Shown here in pieces: positions 1 to 5,625 of a stretch of DNA of 7,931 nucleotides. Made by a program: the position numbers and the translations under genes. The stretch is from the NCBI GenBank assembly GCA_001790645.1, contig MGDB01000047.1, forward strand, positions 1 through 7,931. The letters are read 5' to 3'. Position 1 is the stretch's first letter. Each line of letters begins with the position of its first letter. The stretch comes from Candidatus Schekmanbacteria bacterium GWA2_38_11 (GTDB taxonomy: Bacteria; Schekmanbacteria; GWA2-38-11). Under the pieces are notes generated by a model. It was not told the DNA's origin and made no database searches. It saw only the letters and a program-made list of their open reading frames with translations.

Positions 1-45
1 TACTGATATTTTAATATTAACTACAATCAAAATTTGAAGGCAAAC

Positions 46-297
46 ATGAAAACAGCACGGTTAGAAATAGATATATCCGGGGATGTATATTCAACCCTCG
101 AGATAAAAGGATACACCAAGAAAAAGCTTGCAATAAATCTTTTTTCAGAAGGGATACTCTCTTTTGGCAAAGCAGCACAACTTGCTGGACTGAACAAATG
201 GAGGTTCATGGATCTTCTTAGAGAGAAAAAGATACCTTTTTACGAACCTACAGAAGAAGAAATATCTGAGGATATAAAACGTGAAGGTCGTAAGTAA
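46..297 (+). CDS. UPF0175 family antitoxin-like protein
   Basis: This gene encodes about 83 residues of the UPF0175 family, small DNA-binding-like proteins that usually serve as the antitoxin of a DUF3368 (PIN-like) toxin. The visible family signature is the central helix-turn-helix-like stretch LFSEGILSFGKAAQLAGL (residues 32-49), followed by NKWRFMDLLREKKIPFY and an acidic tail (EPTEEEISEDIK). An in-frame TTG at 34 would add four residues. I prefer ATG at 46 because GAAGG at 36-40 then lies 5 nt upstream as a Shine-Dalgarno and MKTARLEI is a normal family start. The last 17 nt overlap, out of frame, the relic start of a DUF3368 toxin (281). The MNT gene follows 52 bp downstream in the same orientation. 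With its toxin gone it may be an orphan antitoxin. Family assignment is strong; present-day function is inferred. Confidence 0.85.
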   Translation: MKTARLEIDISGDVYSTLEIKGYTKKKLAINLFSEGILSFGKAAQLAGLNKWRFMDLLREKKIPFYEPTEEEISEDIKREGRK

Positions 298-343
298 TTC
301 ATTAGTATCTCAAAACAAACTTGGAAAATATTACAAAGGATAA
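281..343 (+). pseudogene. Relic N-terminus of DUF3368 PIN-like toxin
   Basis: A GTG at 281 opens a 20-codon frame reading (M)KVVSNSLVSQNKLGKYYKG before TAA at 341-343. The first seven residues match the conserved start of DUF3368 toxins as I recall it (KVVSNSSPLIALAKIG-type), whose second-position Asn follows strand 1 of the PIN-like fold. The position is also right, since UPF0175 antitoxin genes are commonly followed, with overlap, by DUF3368. GAGG at 268-271 sits 9 nt upstream as a plausible Shine-Dalgarno. Everything after residue 7 is unlike the family, whose members are about 150-170 residues long, so this looks like a deletion or replacement just after the start. The MNT Shine-Dalgarno (AAGGA, 336-340) lies inside the relic. 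It is a short match, so chance cannot be fully excluded. Confidence 0.55.
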
Positions 344-349
344 CATCAG

Positions 350-667
350 ATGAAAAAAAAAGAGAGAAAAGCTGTTGAAAAATTTAAAAGGCTTGTATCA
401 AAAAAGGTCGTGGTACATGAATTGAAGGTGTTTGGTTCAAAGGCGCGAGGAGATGCTGTAGAAGAATCAGACCTTGATGTGTTTGTTGTTGTGGATTATC
501 TCGACCACCGGATAGAAAAATACATAAGCGATTGCGCATGGGAGGCTGGGTTCCCTGAAGATATAGTTATCATGCCTGTTGCTATAAGCTTTGATACTTT
601 GAAGAATAGCCCGATCCGTGAATCGGTCTTTATTCAGAATGTATATAATGAAGGAATAAGTATATGA
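350..667 (+). CDS. MNT-domain nucleotidyltransferase (MntA-like)
   Basis: This 105-residue minimal nucleotidyltransferase belongs to the MNT family, the antitoxin half of HEPN/MNT modules. In characterised pairs the MNT protein transfers AMP from ATP to a tyrosine of the HEPN partner and silences its RNase activity. The catalytic signature is intact: VFGSKARGDAVEESDLDVFV at residues 27-46 is the GSX10DXD motif (G29, S30, D41, D43). D71 in PEDIVIMPV is the likely third acidic residue. The length is typical for a complete stand-alone MNT domain. AAGGA at 336-340 is 9 nt from the ATG. The stop overlaps the start of the HEPN gene (ATGA, 664-667), which indicates translational coupling. Family and motif are seen directly; AMP transfer to the neighbour is inferred. 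Confidence 0.9.
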   Translation: MKKKERKAVEKFKRLVSKKVVVHELKVFGSKARGDAVEESDLDVFVVVDYLDHRIEKYISDCAWEAGFPEDIVIMPVAISFDTLKNSPIRESVFIQNVYNEGISI

Positions 668-1104
668 ATAAAGGGGAAACTGCTTTAATTCAGTACAGAC
701 TAACACAGGCAAAAGCTTCTATTGAAGAAGCAAAAGTGCTTTTACGTGAAGGAATGAGTTTCCGTTCCATAATGAACAGGTTATATTATGCGATGTTTTA
801 TGCTGTCCTTGCTCTGCTTCAGGAAAAAAGACTTGGTACTTCAAAGCACATAGGAGTAATTTCTTTATTTGATAAGGAATTTATTAAAACAGGAACATTT
901 AAAAAAGATTTATCAAAATCACTACATCGTGCCTTTGAGCTTCGACAAAAAGGTGATTATATGGAACAGAATGAGGTTACAAAGGAGGATATAGATGAGA
1001 TGCTGCCAAAAACTCAGGATTTTATAAATGCGATAGAAAAATTTTTGTTTAAAGAAGTGAAAACGGGTTCGATGAATCGAACCCCTACAAATGAGGAATT
1101 ATGA
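664..1104 (+). CDS. HEPN-domain protein (UPF0332-type, HepT-like)
   Basis: This 146-residue, mostly helical HEPN protein is the expected partner of the MNT gene it overlaps. HEPN toxins are metal-independent RNases whose usual active site is R-X4-6-H. The family block MNRLYYAMFYAVLALL is at residues 37-52, with R39 followed by six residues and then Tyr46 where RX6H members carry His. A second family block, SKHIGVISLFDKEFIKTG (60-77), and ELRQKGDY (92-99) follow. The Shine-Dalgarno AAGGA (651-655) is 8 nt from the ATG. Residues 134-143 (TGSMNRTPTN) are encoded wholly by a REP palindrome (1064-1092), so the original C-terminus was replaced or extended by repeat DNA. Whether the Tyr variant cleaves RNA is unknown; many homologues may also carry Tyr there. 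Confidence 0.85.
   Translation: MNKGETALIQYRLTQAKASIEEAKVLLREGMSFRSIMNRLYYAMFYAVLALLQEKRLGTSKHIGVISLFDKEFIKTGTFKKDLSKSLHRAFELRQKGDYMEQNEVTKEDIDEMLPKTQDFINAIEKFLFKEVKTGSMNRTPTNEEL
1064..1092 (-). repeat. REP-like palindrome, copy 1 (GTAG foot)
   Basis: On the - strand this reads GTAG (1088-1085) directly followed by the perfect palindrome GGGTTCGATTCATCGAACCC (1084-1065), an 8-bp stem with a TTCA loop. A GTAG or GGAG foot before a hairpin is the hallmark of REP elements mobilised by RAYT (Y1 transposase-like) proteins. The 29-nt stretch is repeated exactly at 1165-1193. This copy is translated as the end of the HEPN protein. No RAYT gene is present in the window. Confidence 0.75.
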
Positions 1105-1280
1105 TTCTGCGCAAAAAAGGAATTGTGACATTGAACCATCCAACCCATAAAGTAACCTGTATTGCGGGTTCGATGAATCGAACCCCTACAAATAAGAGAA
1201 CAGTCACGGTTAATATCGGGATTGCAACTCTAAAAGGCACACCCCAATTACCCCAATTATACTTGACAAAGTGGCTTTAA
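1101..1280 (+). CDS. Possible 59-aa ORF overlapping the HEPN stop
   Basis: An ATG at 1101 overlaps the HEPN stop codon (ATGA) and opens 59 codons to TAA at 1278-1280. The peptide begins MILRKKGIVTLNHPTHKVTC and ends QLPQLYLTKWL. I do not recognise it. GAGGA at 1093-1097 is only 3 nt from the ATG, a poor spacing. Residues 22-31 (AGSMNRTPTN) are the translated second REP copy, in the same reading frame as in the HEPN tail. The downstream mreB promoter -35 (1263-1268) lies inside its 3' end. It could be a real small gene in the TA operon, a decayed gene remnant, or chance. The coupled start and the open frame across a repeat are the only positive signs. Confidence 0.2.
   Translation: MILRKKGIVTLNHPTHKVTCIAGSMNRTPTNKRTVTVNIGIATLKGTPQLPQLYLTKWL
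1165..1193 (-). repeat. REP-like palindrome, copy 2 (GTAG foot)
   Basis: This is an exact 29-nt direct copy of the element at 1064-1092. The palindrome is at 1166-1185 and GTAG on the - strand at 1189-1186. The 72 nt between the two copies are not palindromic. Two same-orientation units form a small REP tandem at the 3' end of the TA island. They could act as a 3' mRNA hairpin that stabilises or ends the transcript, but neither is followed by a T-run, so a classical terminator is not supported. Confidence 0.75.
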
Positions 1281-1292
1281 AAGTTTTATATT
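1241..1292 (+). promoter_or_regulatory. Probable sigma70-type promoter of the mreB operon
   Basis: TTGACA at 1263-1268 and TATATT at 1287-1292 are separated by 18 nt, close to the consensus for a housekeeping promoter. Just upstream is a tandem 9-nt direct repeat, ACCCCAATT at 1241-1249 and again at 1250-1258, a possible activator or operator site. An 8-bp dyad (AAATTAAA 1296-1303, TTTAATTT 1311-1318) straddles the expected transcription start. The resulting mreB leader would be about 125 nt. Most of the gene-free stretch 1281-1422 is this leader. Confidence 0.7.
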
Positions 1293-1348
1293 TTAAAATT
1301 AAATTATTCGTTTAATTTGTAAATTTGATAGAGTGTGTGTTATTTTTT

Positions 1349-1373
1349 TGGCGAGCCTGGAAAAAGCTCGCCA
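1349..1373 (+). promoter_or_regulatory. Stable hairpin in the mreB 5' leader
   Basis: TGGCGAGC (1349-1356) pairs with GCTCGCCA (1366-1373) around a 9-nt loop, a GC-rich stem in otherwise AT-rich leader DNA. A seven-T run precedes the stem rather than following it, so it is not an intrinsic terminator on the + strand, and on the - strand it would be followed by A residues. It lies 50 nt before the mreB ATG and may stabilise the mRNA or control translation. I do not recognise a known riboswitch class. Confidence 0.5.
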
Positions 1374-1422
1374 GAAGATTTTTAAGGGAAAATATCTTTC
1401 TTCCGTAGGGTAAAAAATTTTT

Positions 1423-2451
1423 ATGGGTTTCAGTTCCTTATTTCAATCCTTTTCAAAAGATCTTGCTATTGATCTGGGTACTGCCAATATCCTTGTTTAC
1501 CTTAAAGGCAAGGGGATTATTGTAAATGAGCCATCTGTTATTGCAAAAAACATCATCACACAGGAAATCTTAGCTGTTGGAAAATATGCAAAGGAAATGC
1601 TTGGGAAATCCCCACCTTTTATCGAGGTCACAAGGCCAATAAAAGAGGGTGTCATCTCAAATATAGAAGCTACAATGGAAATGCTAAAATATTTTATCCA
1701 CAAAATCCACAATCGCAAGACTCTCGTTTATCCCAGGATCGTAATATCAACTCCCCTTGGCATAACCTCAGTTGAGAGAAGAGCTGTTAAAGAATCCTGC
1801 GAAGAGGCTGGTGCAAGAGAAGTCTATTTCATAGAAGAACCTATGGCTGCTGCAATAGGTGCAGGCCTTGCTGTACAGGACGCTTCAGGCAGCATGATCA
1901 TAGATATCGGCGGCGGCGTAACTGAAGTAGCAGTGATTGCCCTTGCAGGCATTGTTTATAGTAAATCTGTAAGGATTGCTGGCGATGAGTTAAATGAAGC
2001 AATAATTAAATTTATAAAAAATAAATATAATTTATTAATTGGAGACCTTACGGCAGAAAGAACAAAAATAGAGTTGGGAAGCGCCTTTGAAGGAAATAGT
2101 GGAAAGACAATGCTTATCAAAGGAAAAGATTTGATAGAAGGATTACCAGTATCCCTGACCATTAATGAAGAGGAAATTCAGGAGGCTCTTGCAGAAACTC
2201 TGGCCATAATGATCGCGACTGTTAAATCAACCCTTGAAAACACTCCTCCAGAGCTTGCATCAGACATTGTTGACAAGGGGATAATGCTTGCCGGAGGAGG
2301 GGCGCTCTTGAAAGGAATTGATAAATTAATTCAGAAAGAAACAGGGCTTCCAGTGTACATTGCCAAAGATCCGGTTTGTGCCGTTGCACTGGGCGCCGGC
2401 AAGGTACTTGATGAACTGCCTCTTTTAAAAGAAATCTCAATAAAGGATTAA
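1423..2451 (+). CDS. mreB: Rod shape-determining protein MreB
   Basis: MreB is the bacterial actin that polymerises at the inner membrane and guides the elongation machinery for lateral cell-wall synthesis. The protein is 342 residues, the usual family length. The actin-fold ATPase motifs are all visible: phosphate 1 DLGTANILVY (17-26), connect 1 EEPMAAAIGAG (138-148), phosphate 2 IDIGGGVTEVAV (160-171) and adenosine LAGGGALLKGI (289-299). PPELASDIVDKGIML and KDPVCAVALGAGKVLD are further MreB blocks. The short N-terminal helix (MGFSSLFQSF) fits the membrane-targeting element of many MreBs. The ribosome site is weak (AGGG 1407-1410, 12 nt away). It heads a four-gene operon, 29 bp before the GAF gene. 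mreC and mreD do not follow, so this may be a second MreB/Mbl paralogue or a rearranged locus. Confidence 0.97.
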   Translation: MGFSSLFQSFSKDLAIDLGTANILVYLKGKGIIVNEPSVIAKNIITQEILAVGKYAKEMLGKSPPFIEVTRPIKEGVISNIEATMEMLKYFIHKIHNRKTLVYPRIVISTPLGITSVERRAVKESCEEAGAREVYFIEEPMAAAIGAGLAVQDASGSMIIDIGGGVTEVAVIALAGIVYSKSVRIAGDELNEAIIKFIKNKYNLLIGDLTAERTKIELGSAFEGNSGKTMLIKGKDLIEGLPVSLTINEEEIQEALAETLAIMIATVKSTLENTPPELASDIVDKGIMLAGGGALLKGIDKLIQKETGLPVYIAKDPVCAVALGAGKVLDELPLLKEISIKD

Positions 2452-2480
2452 TGAACTTGGTTTTTATCAGGAGATTTTGA

Positions 2481-3230
2481 ATGGAAAAGTATACCCGTTG
2501 CAGAAAATGCGGAAGAGTGATGAAAAAGGAATACCTCGATAATTGGAAGGCAAAACTTGTCTGTTCCTGCGGGTTTTCAGACTTTGAACTCGTGTCAGCA
2601 AAAACCAGAACCCTTGCACCACCGCAGTTTAAAAAGAATATCCCCTCTTCCATGACTTACAAATCAGATTCAGACTATGTACTAACCCTTGACAGGGCAA
2701 ACAGGGAAAAACTGGAGATATTCTCTCTTGAAGAAATAAGTATGTTAGTCAGCTCTGACTGTGACCTCAATGAGGTATTAAATCACCTCCTTGAAAAGGT
2801 CTGCTCCAGCCTCGCCGTGGATGTATCCTCAATATATACCGTGGAAGATGATAAACTTGTCCTGAGAGCAACAAAAGGACTTAACAAGGAACTGGTAGGC
2901 AGGCTGAAATTGAGCATCGGGGAAGGATTAACAGGATTATCTGCAAAGGAGAAAAAGACCGTAATTGTAGAGGACATCTCCCTTGACAAAAGGTCAAAAA
3001 AAATCAAAGAAGTAAATGAGGACACGATTAAGGCAATGCTTGCGTGCCCAATCATGCATGAAGATTTGGTCTTAGGGGTAATAAATATGAAAACCTCTAC
3101 GCGCAGAAATTTTCAGGATGATGAAATCCACTTTATTTCTATAATTTCTAACATTTTATCAATTGCCATAAGGGTAAGAAAGTTAAAGACAGAAAACCGC
3201 CTTTTATTCGATATCCTTGGAGAGAGATAA
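2481..3230 (+). CDS. Zinc-ribbon plus GAF-domain sensor protein
   Basis: This is a 249-residue, probably cytosolic protein. Residues 7-30 hold C7-x2-C10 and C28-x-C30 (CRKCG and CSCGF), a small zinc-ribbon-like knuckle. After a linker, a GAF domain spans about 83-235, with typical features LEEISMLVSSDCDLNEVLNHLLEKV, GEGLTGLSAKEKKTVIVEDIS and MLACPIMHEDLVLGVINM. GAF domains bind small ligands such as cyclic nucleotides, haem or amino acids; the ligand here cannot be read from the sequence. The C-terminus is a short helix (RKLKTENRLLFDIL) with no kinase, cyclase or DNA-binding output, so it probably acts through a partner. AGGAG (2469-2473) is 7 nt upstream of the ATG. The stop directly abuts the MgtC start, which implies coupled expression. 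Confidence 0.85.
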   Translation: MEKYTRCRKCGRVMKKEYLDNWKAKLVCSCGFSDFELVSAKTRTLAPPQFKKNIPSSMTYKSDSDYVLTLDRANREKLEIFSLEEISMLVSSDCDLNEVLNHLLEKVCSSLAVDVSSIYTVEDDKLVLRATKGLNKELVGRLKLSIGEGLTGLSAKEKKTVIVEDISLDKRSKKIKEVNEDTIKAMLACPIMHEDLVLGVINMKTSTRRNFQDDEIHFISIISNILSIAIRVRKLKTENRLLFDILGER

Positions 3231-3905
3231 ATGGTAGCATTACCATCATATAATGATATCTTCATAAGGCTCATTGCATCAGCAATACTTGGAGGTGTAG
3301 TGGGTCTTGAGAGGGAAAGGCACAATCAGCCTGCTGGTTTCAGAACCCATATGATTCTCTGCCTGGGTGCAACCCTTATTACACTGATATCAATATACAT
3401 GGCAGAGACATTCGGGAATTCCAGGAATTCTGACCCTACCCGCATAGCTGCCCAGGTAGTGACTGGTGTCGGGTTTTTGGGAGCTGGCGCTATTCTTAGG
3501 TTTGGAGCGTCGATTAAAGGGTTAACAACTGCCGCCTCACTCTGGACAACTGCGGGAATAGGCCTCGGAATAGGAGCAGGATTCTTTTACGGCTCCTTAT
3601 TGGCAACTCTCATAATCATAGTTGCCCTTGCTGTACTGAATAAAGTAGAAAAAATTTTTATAGGCAGTAAGGCTGCTAAGAACTTATTCATTTTAACAAA
3701 AGATATACCGGGAATTTTGGGTAAAATTGAAGCCATCCTGGCAAAATATCAGATAGCAATCAGCAGCATCCGTATAATTAAAAACAGTCATGCCCACGGC
3801 ATTGAAATAAATGCTGTTATCCAGACGCCAAAACAACTAAATTTCCCTCTCCTTGCAAAAGAAATCTCCTCAATTGAAGAAATCTTAGAGGTAGAACTCC
3901 GATGA
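3231..3905 (+). CDS. MgtC/SapB family membrane protein with ACT-like C-domain
   Basis: This 224-residue protein has an MgtC-type membrane part (about 8-140, four to five hydrophobic segments) and a soluble ACT-like domain (about 150-224; LFILTKDIPGILGKIEAILAKYQIAISSIRI). Family landmarks are GLERERHNQPAGFRTHMI (25-42), DPTRIAAQVVTGVGFLGAGAI (68-88) and KGLTTAASLWTTAGIGLGIGAGFF (96-119). In pathogens MgtC supports survival at low Mg2+ and modulates the F1Fo ATP synthase; environmental members are mostly uncharacterised, and the name does not prove Mg2+ transport. The ATG at 3231 follows the upstream stop with no gap and uses a GGAGAG-type site inside the GAF gene end. The stop overlaps the DHH gene by 4 nt (ATGA). 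The ACT part suggests ligand control. Confidence 0.92.
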   Translation: MVALPSYNDIFIRLIASAILGGVVGLERERHNQPAGFRTHMILCLGATLITLISIYMAETFGNSRNSDPTRIAAQVVTGVGFLGAGAILRFGASIKGLTTAASLWTTAGIGLGIGAGFFYGSLLATLIIIVALAVLNKVEKIFIGSKAAKNLFILTKDIPGILGKIEAILAKYQIAISSIRIIKNSHAHGIEINAVIQTPKQLNFPLLAKEISSIEEILEVELR

Positions 3906-5287
3906 GAGTTTTCCTTATAGGAAGCAGCGAGCTTCTTTTTATCATCGCAAAAGCTATAAAACCGGTAATAGAGAACTCTGTTATCATTTCCGAGGAATCC
4001 TCCACAGCGCTGGAAGATCTTAAAACAATAGGGTTTCAACCTGTTCATGGTCAATTAACAGACCCATCTACTTACAGCTCACTCGATTTTAATCAGGTGT
4101 CCGGAATAATTCTCATAGAAGATGACAGCAAAAAATTGAAAAAGATTGTTGGTATCATCAATGAGAAAAAAAGTCCTGAAACTCCCGTCATAGTCGCTTT
4201 AAAAGATAATTTAGTTAGACGGAAAAAGAACCTGACCATTGATGATTATATCTCAATACCGCAGCTAATTTCCAAAGACTTCTCCTTTGAACTCAAACGT
4301 TTTAAGAAAAGGAAACGGCTTATGGATTTATTCTCAACTGTTGAGGATTCTGACAGTCTTCTTATTCTCACCCATGATAACCCTGACCCTGATTCAATTG
4401 CAAGTGCCATGGCGCTGGAGTTTTTGCTTAAAAAAGAAAAAAAGATTAAAACAACCCTGGCATACGGAGGGTTTATTGGAAGAACAGAGAACAGGACAAT
4501 GCTTGAGCTGCTGAATATAAAAATGAGAAATATATCCGAGCTTAGTCTGGATAAATTCAATAAATTTGCTTTGATTGAAACTTTCCCTGGTGAGAACAAC
4601 TCCCTGCCATCACACATTGTTCCTGACATAATAATTGACCACCACCCTCACGCCGGAAAAATAGAAGCCAAATTTTTGGATATAAGGCCTGATGTTGGGG
4701 CAAATGCTACAGTTATGACTGAGTATTTTATATATTCAAAATATACGATGGAAAAAGAATTGGCAACAGCCCTTCTCTATGCTATAAAATGCGATACTCT
4801 TTTCTTAAATCGTGAAACTCACCCTGAGGATATCGGCGCCTTCATCTATCTCTATCCATTAGCAGATATTAACCTTTTGCAGAAGATTCAAAGGCCTGCC
4901 ATCAGCATTGAAGCCTTTGATGCCTTTGGAAAAGCGGTAAATAACAGGACCATTTATAAAAACACCCTCTTCTCAAACATCGGCTTAGTGAACGACAGGG
5001 AAATCTTCCCCCAGATTGCTGAATTCTGCCTTGATATCAAAAATATCAACTTTGCTGTAATCTATGGACTCTTTAATGGCAGCATAGTAGTATCCATAAG
5101 AAATAGCGACGGCAAGAAAGATGCGGGGAAAATAATTAAATCAGCCTTATCTGATATAGGAAGTGCAGGGGGACACCGCTCAATGGCTGCTGCAATCATT
5201 AAAAAATCTGCTATCGTTTCTACCAATAAAAAAGCCAAAGATCTCGATTCGCTGATTATAAAAAGATTCCTGAAAGTCCTGAGCTAA
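3902..5287 (+). CDS. TrkA-N/DHH/DHHA1 phosphoesterase fusion
   Basis: This 461-residue protein joins an RCK/TrkA-N-like Rossmann domain (about 1-125) to a DHH-DHHA1 phosphoesterase (about 150-435). The Rossmann glycine motif is degenerate (FLIGSSELLF), but HGQLTDPSTYSSLDFNQVSGIIL and ETPVIVALKDN fit TrkA-N. The DHH motifs are HDNPDPDS (158-165), DHHPHAG (246-252) and CDT (297-299), which supply metal ligands, plus GSAGGHRSMAAA (420-431) of DHHA1. At motif II the sequence is LIETFPGENN, with Glu226 where I expect Asp. Relatives (GdpP, DhhP, NrnA) hydrolyse cyclic di-AMP, pGpG/pApA or nano-RNA. The RCK-like fusion hints at a cyclic-dinucleotide or potassium link, but the substrate is unproven. 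It starts within the MgtC stop (ATGA) and is the last gene of the operon. Confidence 0.9.
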   Translation: MRVFLIGSSELLFIIAKAIKPVIENSVIISEESSTALEDLKTIGFQPVHGQLTDPSTYSSLDFNQVSGIILIEDDSKKLKKIVGIINEKKSPETPVIVALKDNLVRRKKNLTIDDYISIPQLISKDFSFELKRFKKRKRLMDLFSTVEDSDSLLILTHDNPDPDSIASAMALEFLLKKEKKIKTTLAYGGFIGRTENRTMLELLNIKMRNISELSLDKFNKFALIETFPGENNSLPSHIVPDIIIDHHPHAGKIEAKFLDIRPDVGANATVMTEYFIYSKYTMEKELATALLYAIKCDTLFLNRETHPEDIGAFIYLYPLADINLLQKIQRPAISIEAFDAFGKAVNNRTIYKNTLFSNIGLVNDREIFPQIAEFCLDIKNINFAVIYGLFNGSIVVSIRNSDGKKDAGKIIKSALSDIGSAGGHRSMAAAIIKKSAIVSTNKKAKDLDSLIIKRFLKVLS

Positions 5288-5403
5288 AGTGATTTTTCAG
5301 TTAAGTCAATAAATAACATTTGAAAAATAAACAGTAGATGGTATAGTTGAAGATATGATGCTGAAGAACTGGATACAGTAATTATATTTGAAGTGTCTGA
5401 CAA

Positions 5404-5625
5404 CTATGCTGCAAATTTTACTATTTCCAATTCAACAGATCTATCAGCTGCTTTTAAAATATTTTCTAAACGCTGCATAATAGAATCTTTTAATAAATAC
5501 TCACGGCATGATTGGCATTGTAATACTGGCATATCTTTTACAATAACAATTGAAGTATCTCTTACTTTAAATGGAAGGTCTGTTATTGTCTCATCCATTT
5601 TTGACCCACAAACGTGACAATTCAT
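5404..5625 (-). CDS. YgiT-type zinc-finger antitoxin-like protein
   Basis: This 73-residue protein has the YgiT/MqsA N-terminal zinc-finger pattern: C3-x2-C6 (MNCHVCGSKM) and C37-x2-C40 (LQCQSCREYLL), followed by a short helix (DSIMQRLENILKAAD). Such stand-alone proteins usually lie directly downstream of a DUF4258 gene in a presumed TA pair. Here a DUF4258 C-terminal stump overlaps its start by ATGA (5622-5625). AAGGAGG on the - strand (5640-5634) is 8 nt from the ATG, an excellent ribosome site. It is convergent with the mreB operon. It lacks the longer C-terminal HTH domain of full MqsA. Family assignment is good; it may now be an orphan antitoxin or a metal-binding regulator. Confidence 0.85.
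   Translation of the reverse strand: MNCHVCGSKMDETITDLPFKVRDTSIVIVKDMPVLQCQSCREYLLKDSIMQRLENILKAADRSVELEIVKFAA

Noticed and set aside
34..45. TTG at 34 as the start of the UPF0175 protein.
   Set aside because: The TTG lies within and before the GAAGG ribosome site that fits ATG 46, and the four added residues are not family-like.
1065..1084. GGTTCGAT...ATCGAACC resembles a tRNA T-arm.
   Set aside because: No acceptor, D or anticodon stems lie upstream in either orientation, and the element is repeated exactly 101 bp away.
1064..1193. Two exact 29-nt repeats with a 72-nt spacer looked like a minimal CRISPR.
   Set aside because: There are only two copies, the repeat is almost wholly one palindrome with a GTAG foot, the spacer is too long, one copy is coding, and no cas gene is present. 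REP is the better explanation.
1349..1422. The mreB leader as a known riboswitch (for example c-di-GMP or c-di-AMP class).
   Set aside because: Only a single stem is visible and I could not find the conserved cores of those classes. A covariance-model search of the leader would settle it.
2222..2653. A 143-codon antisense frame across the mreB/GAF junction.
   Set aside because: It is opposite two well-supported genes, matches no family I know, and has no plausible ribosome site or operon context. It is a shadow frame.
5292..5328. Inverted repeat ATTTTTCA/TGAAAAAT after the DHH gene as a terminator.
   Set aside because: The stem is AT-only apart from one pair, the loop is 21 nt, and no T-run follows. 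It is not convincing as an intrinsic terminator.
5350..5403. A + strand frame reading YDAEELDTVIIFEVSD, vaguely like a DUF2283 start.
   Set aside because: The stretch is very short, has no start codon or ribosome site, and then runs into the YgiT mirror frame. Similarity is too weak to call a relic.
5393..5617. A 74-codon + strand frame opposite the YgiT gene.
   Set aside because: The - strand carries the CxxC pairs, a perfect Shine-Dalgarno and a coupled upstream stump. The + strand frame is its mirror.
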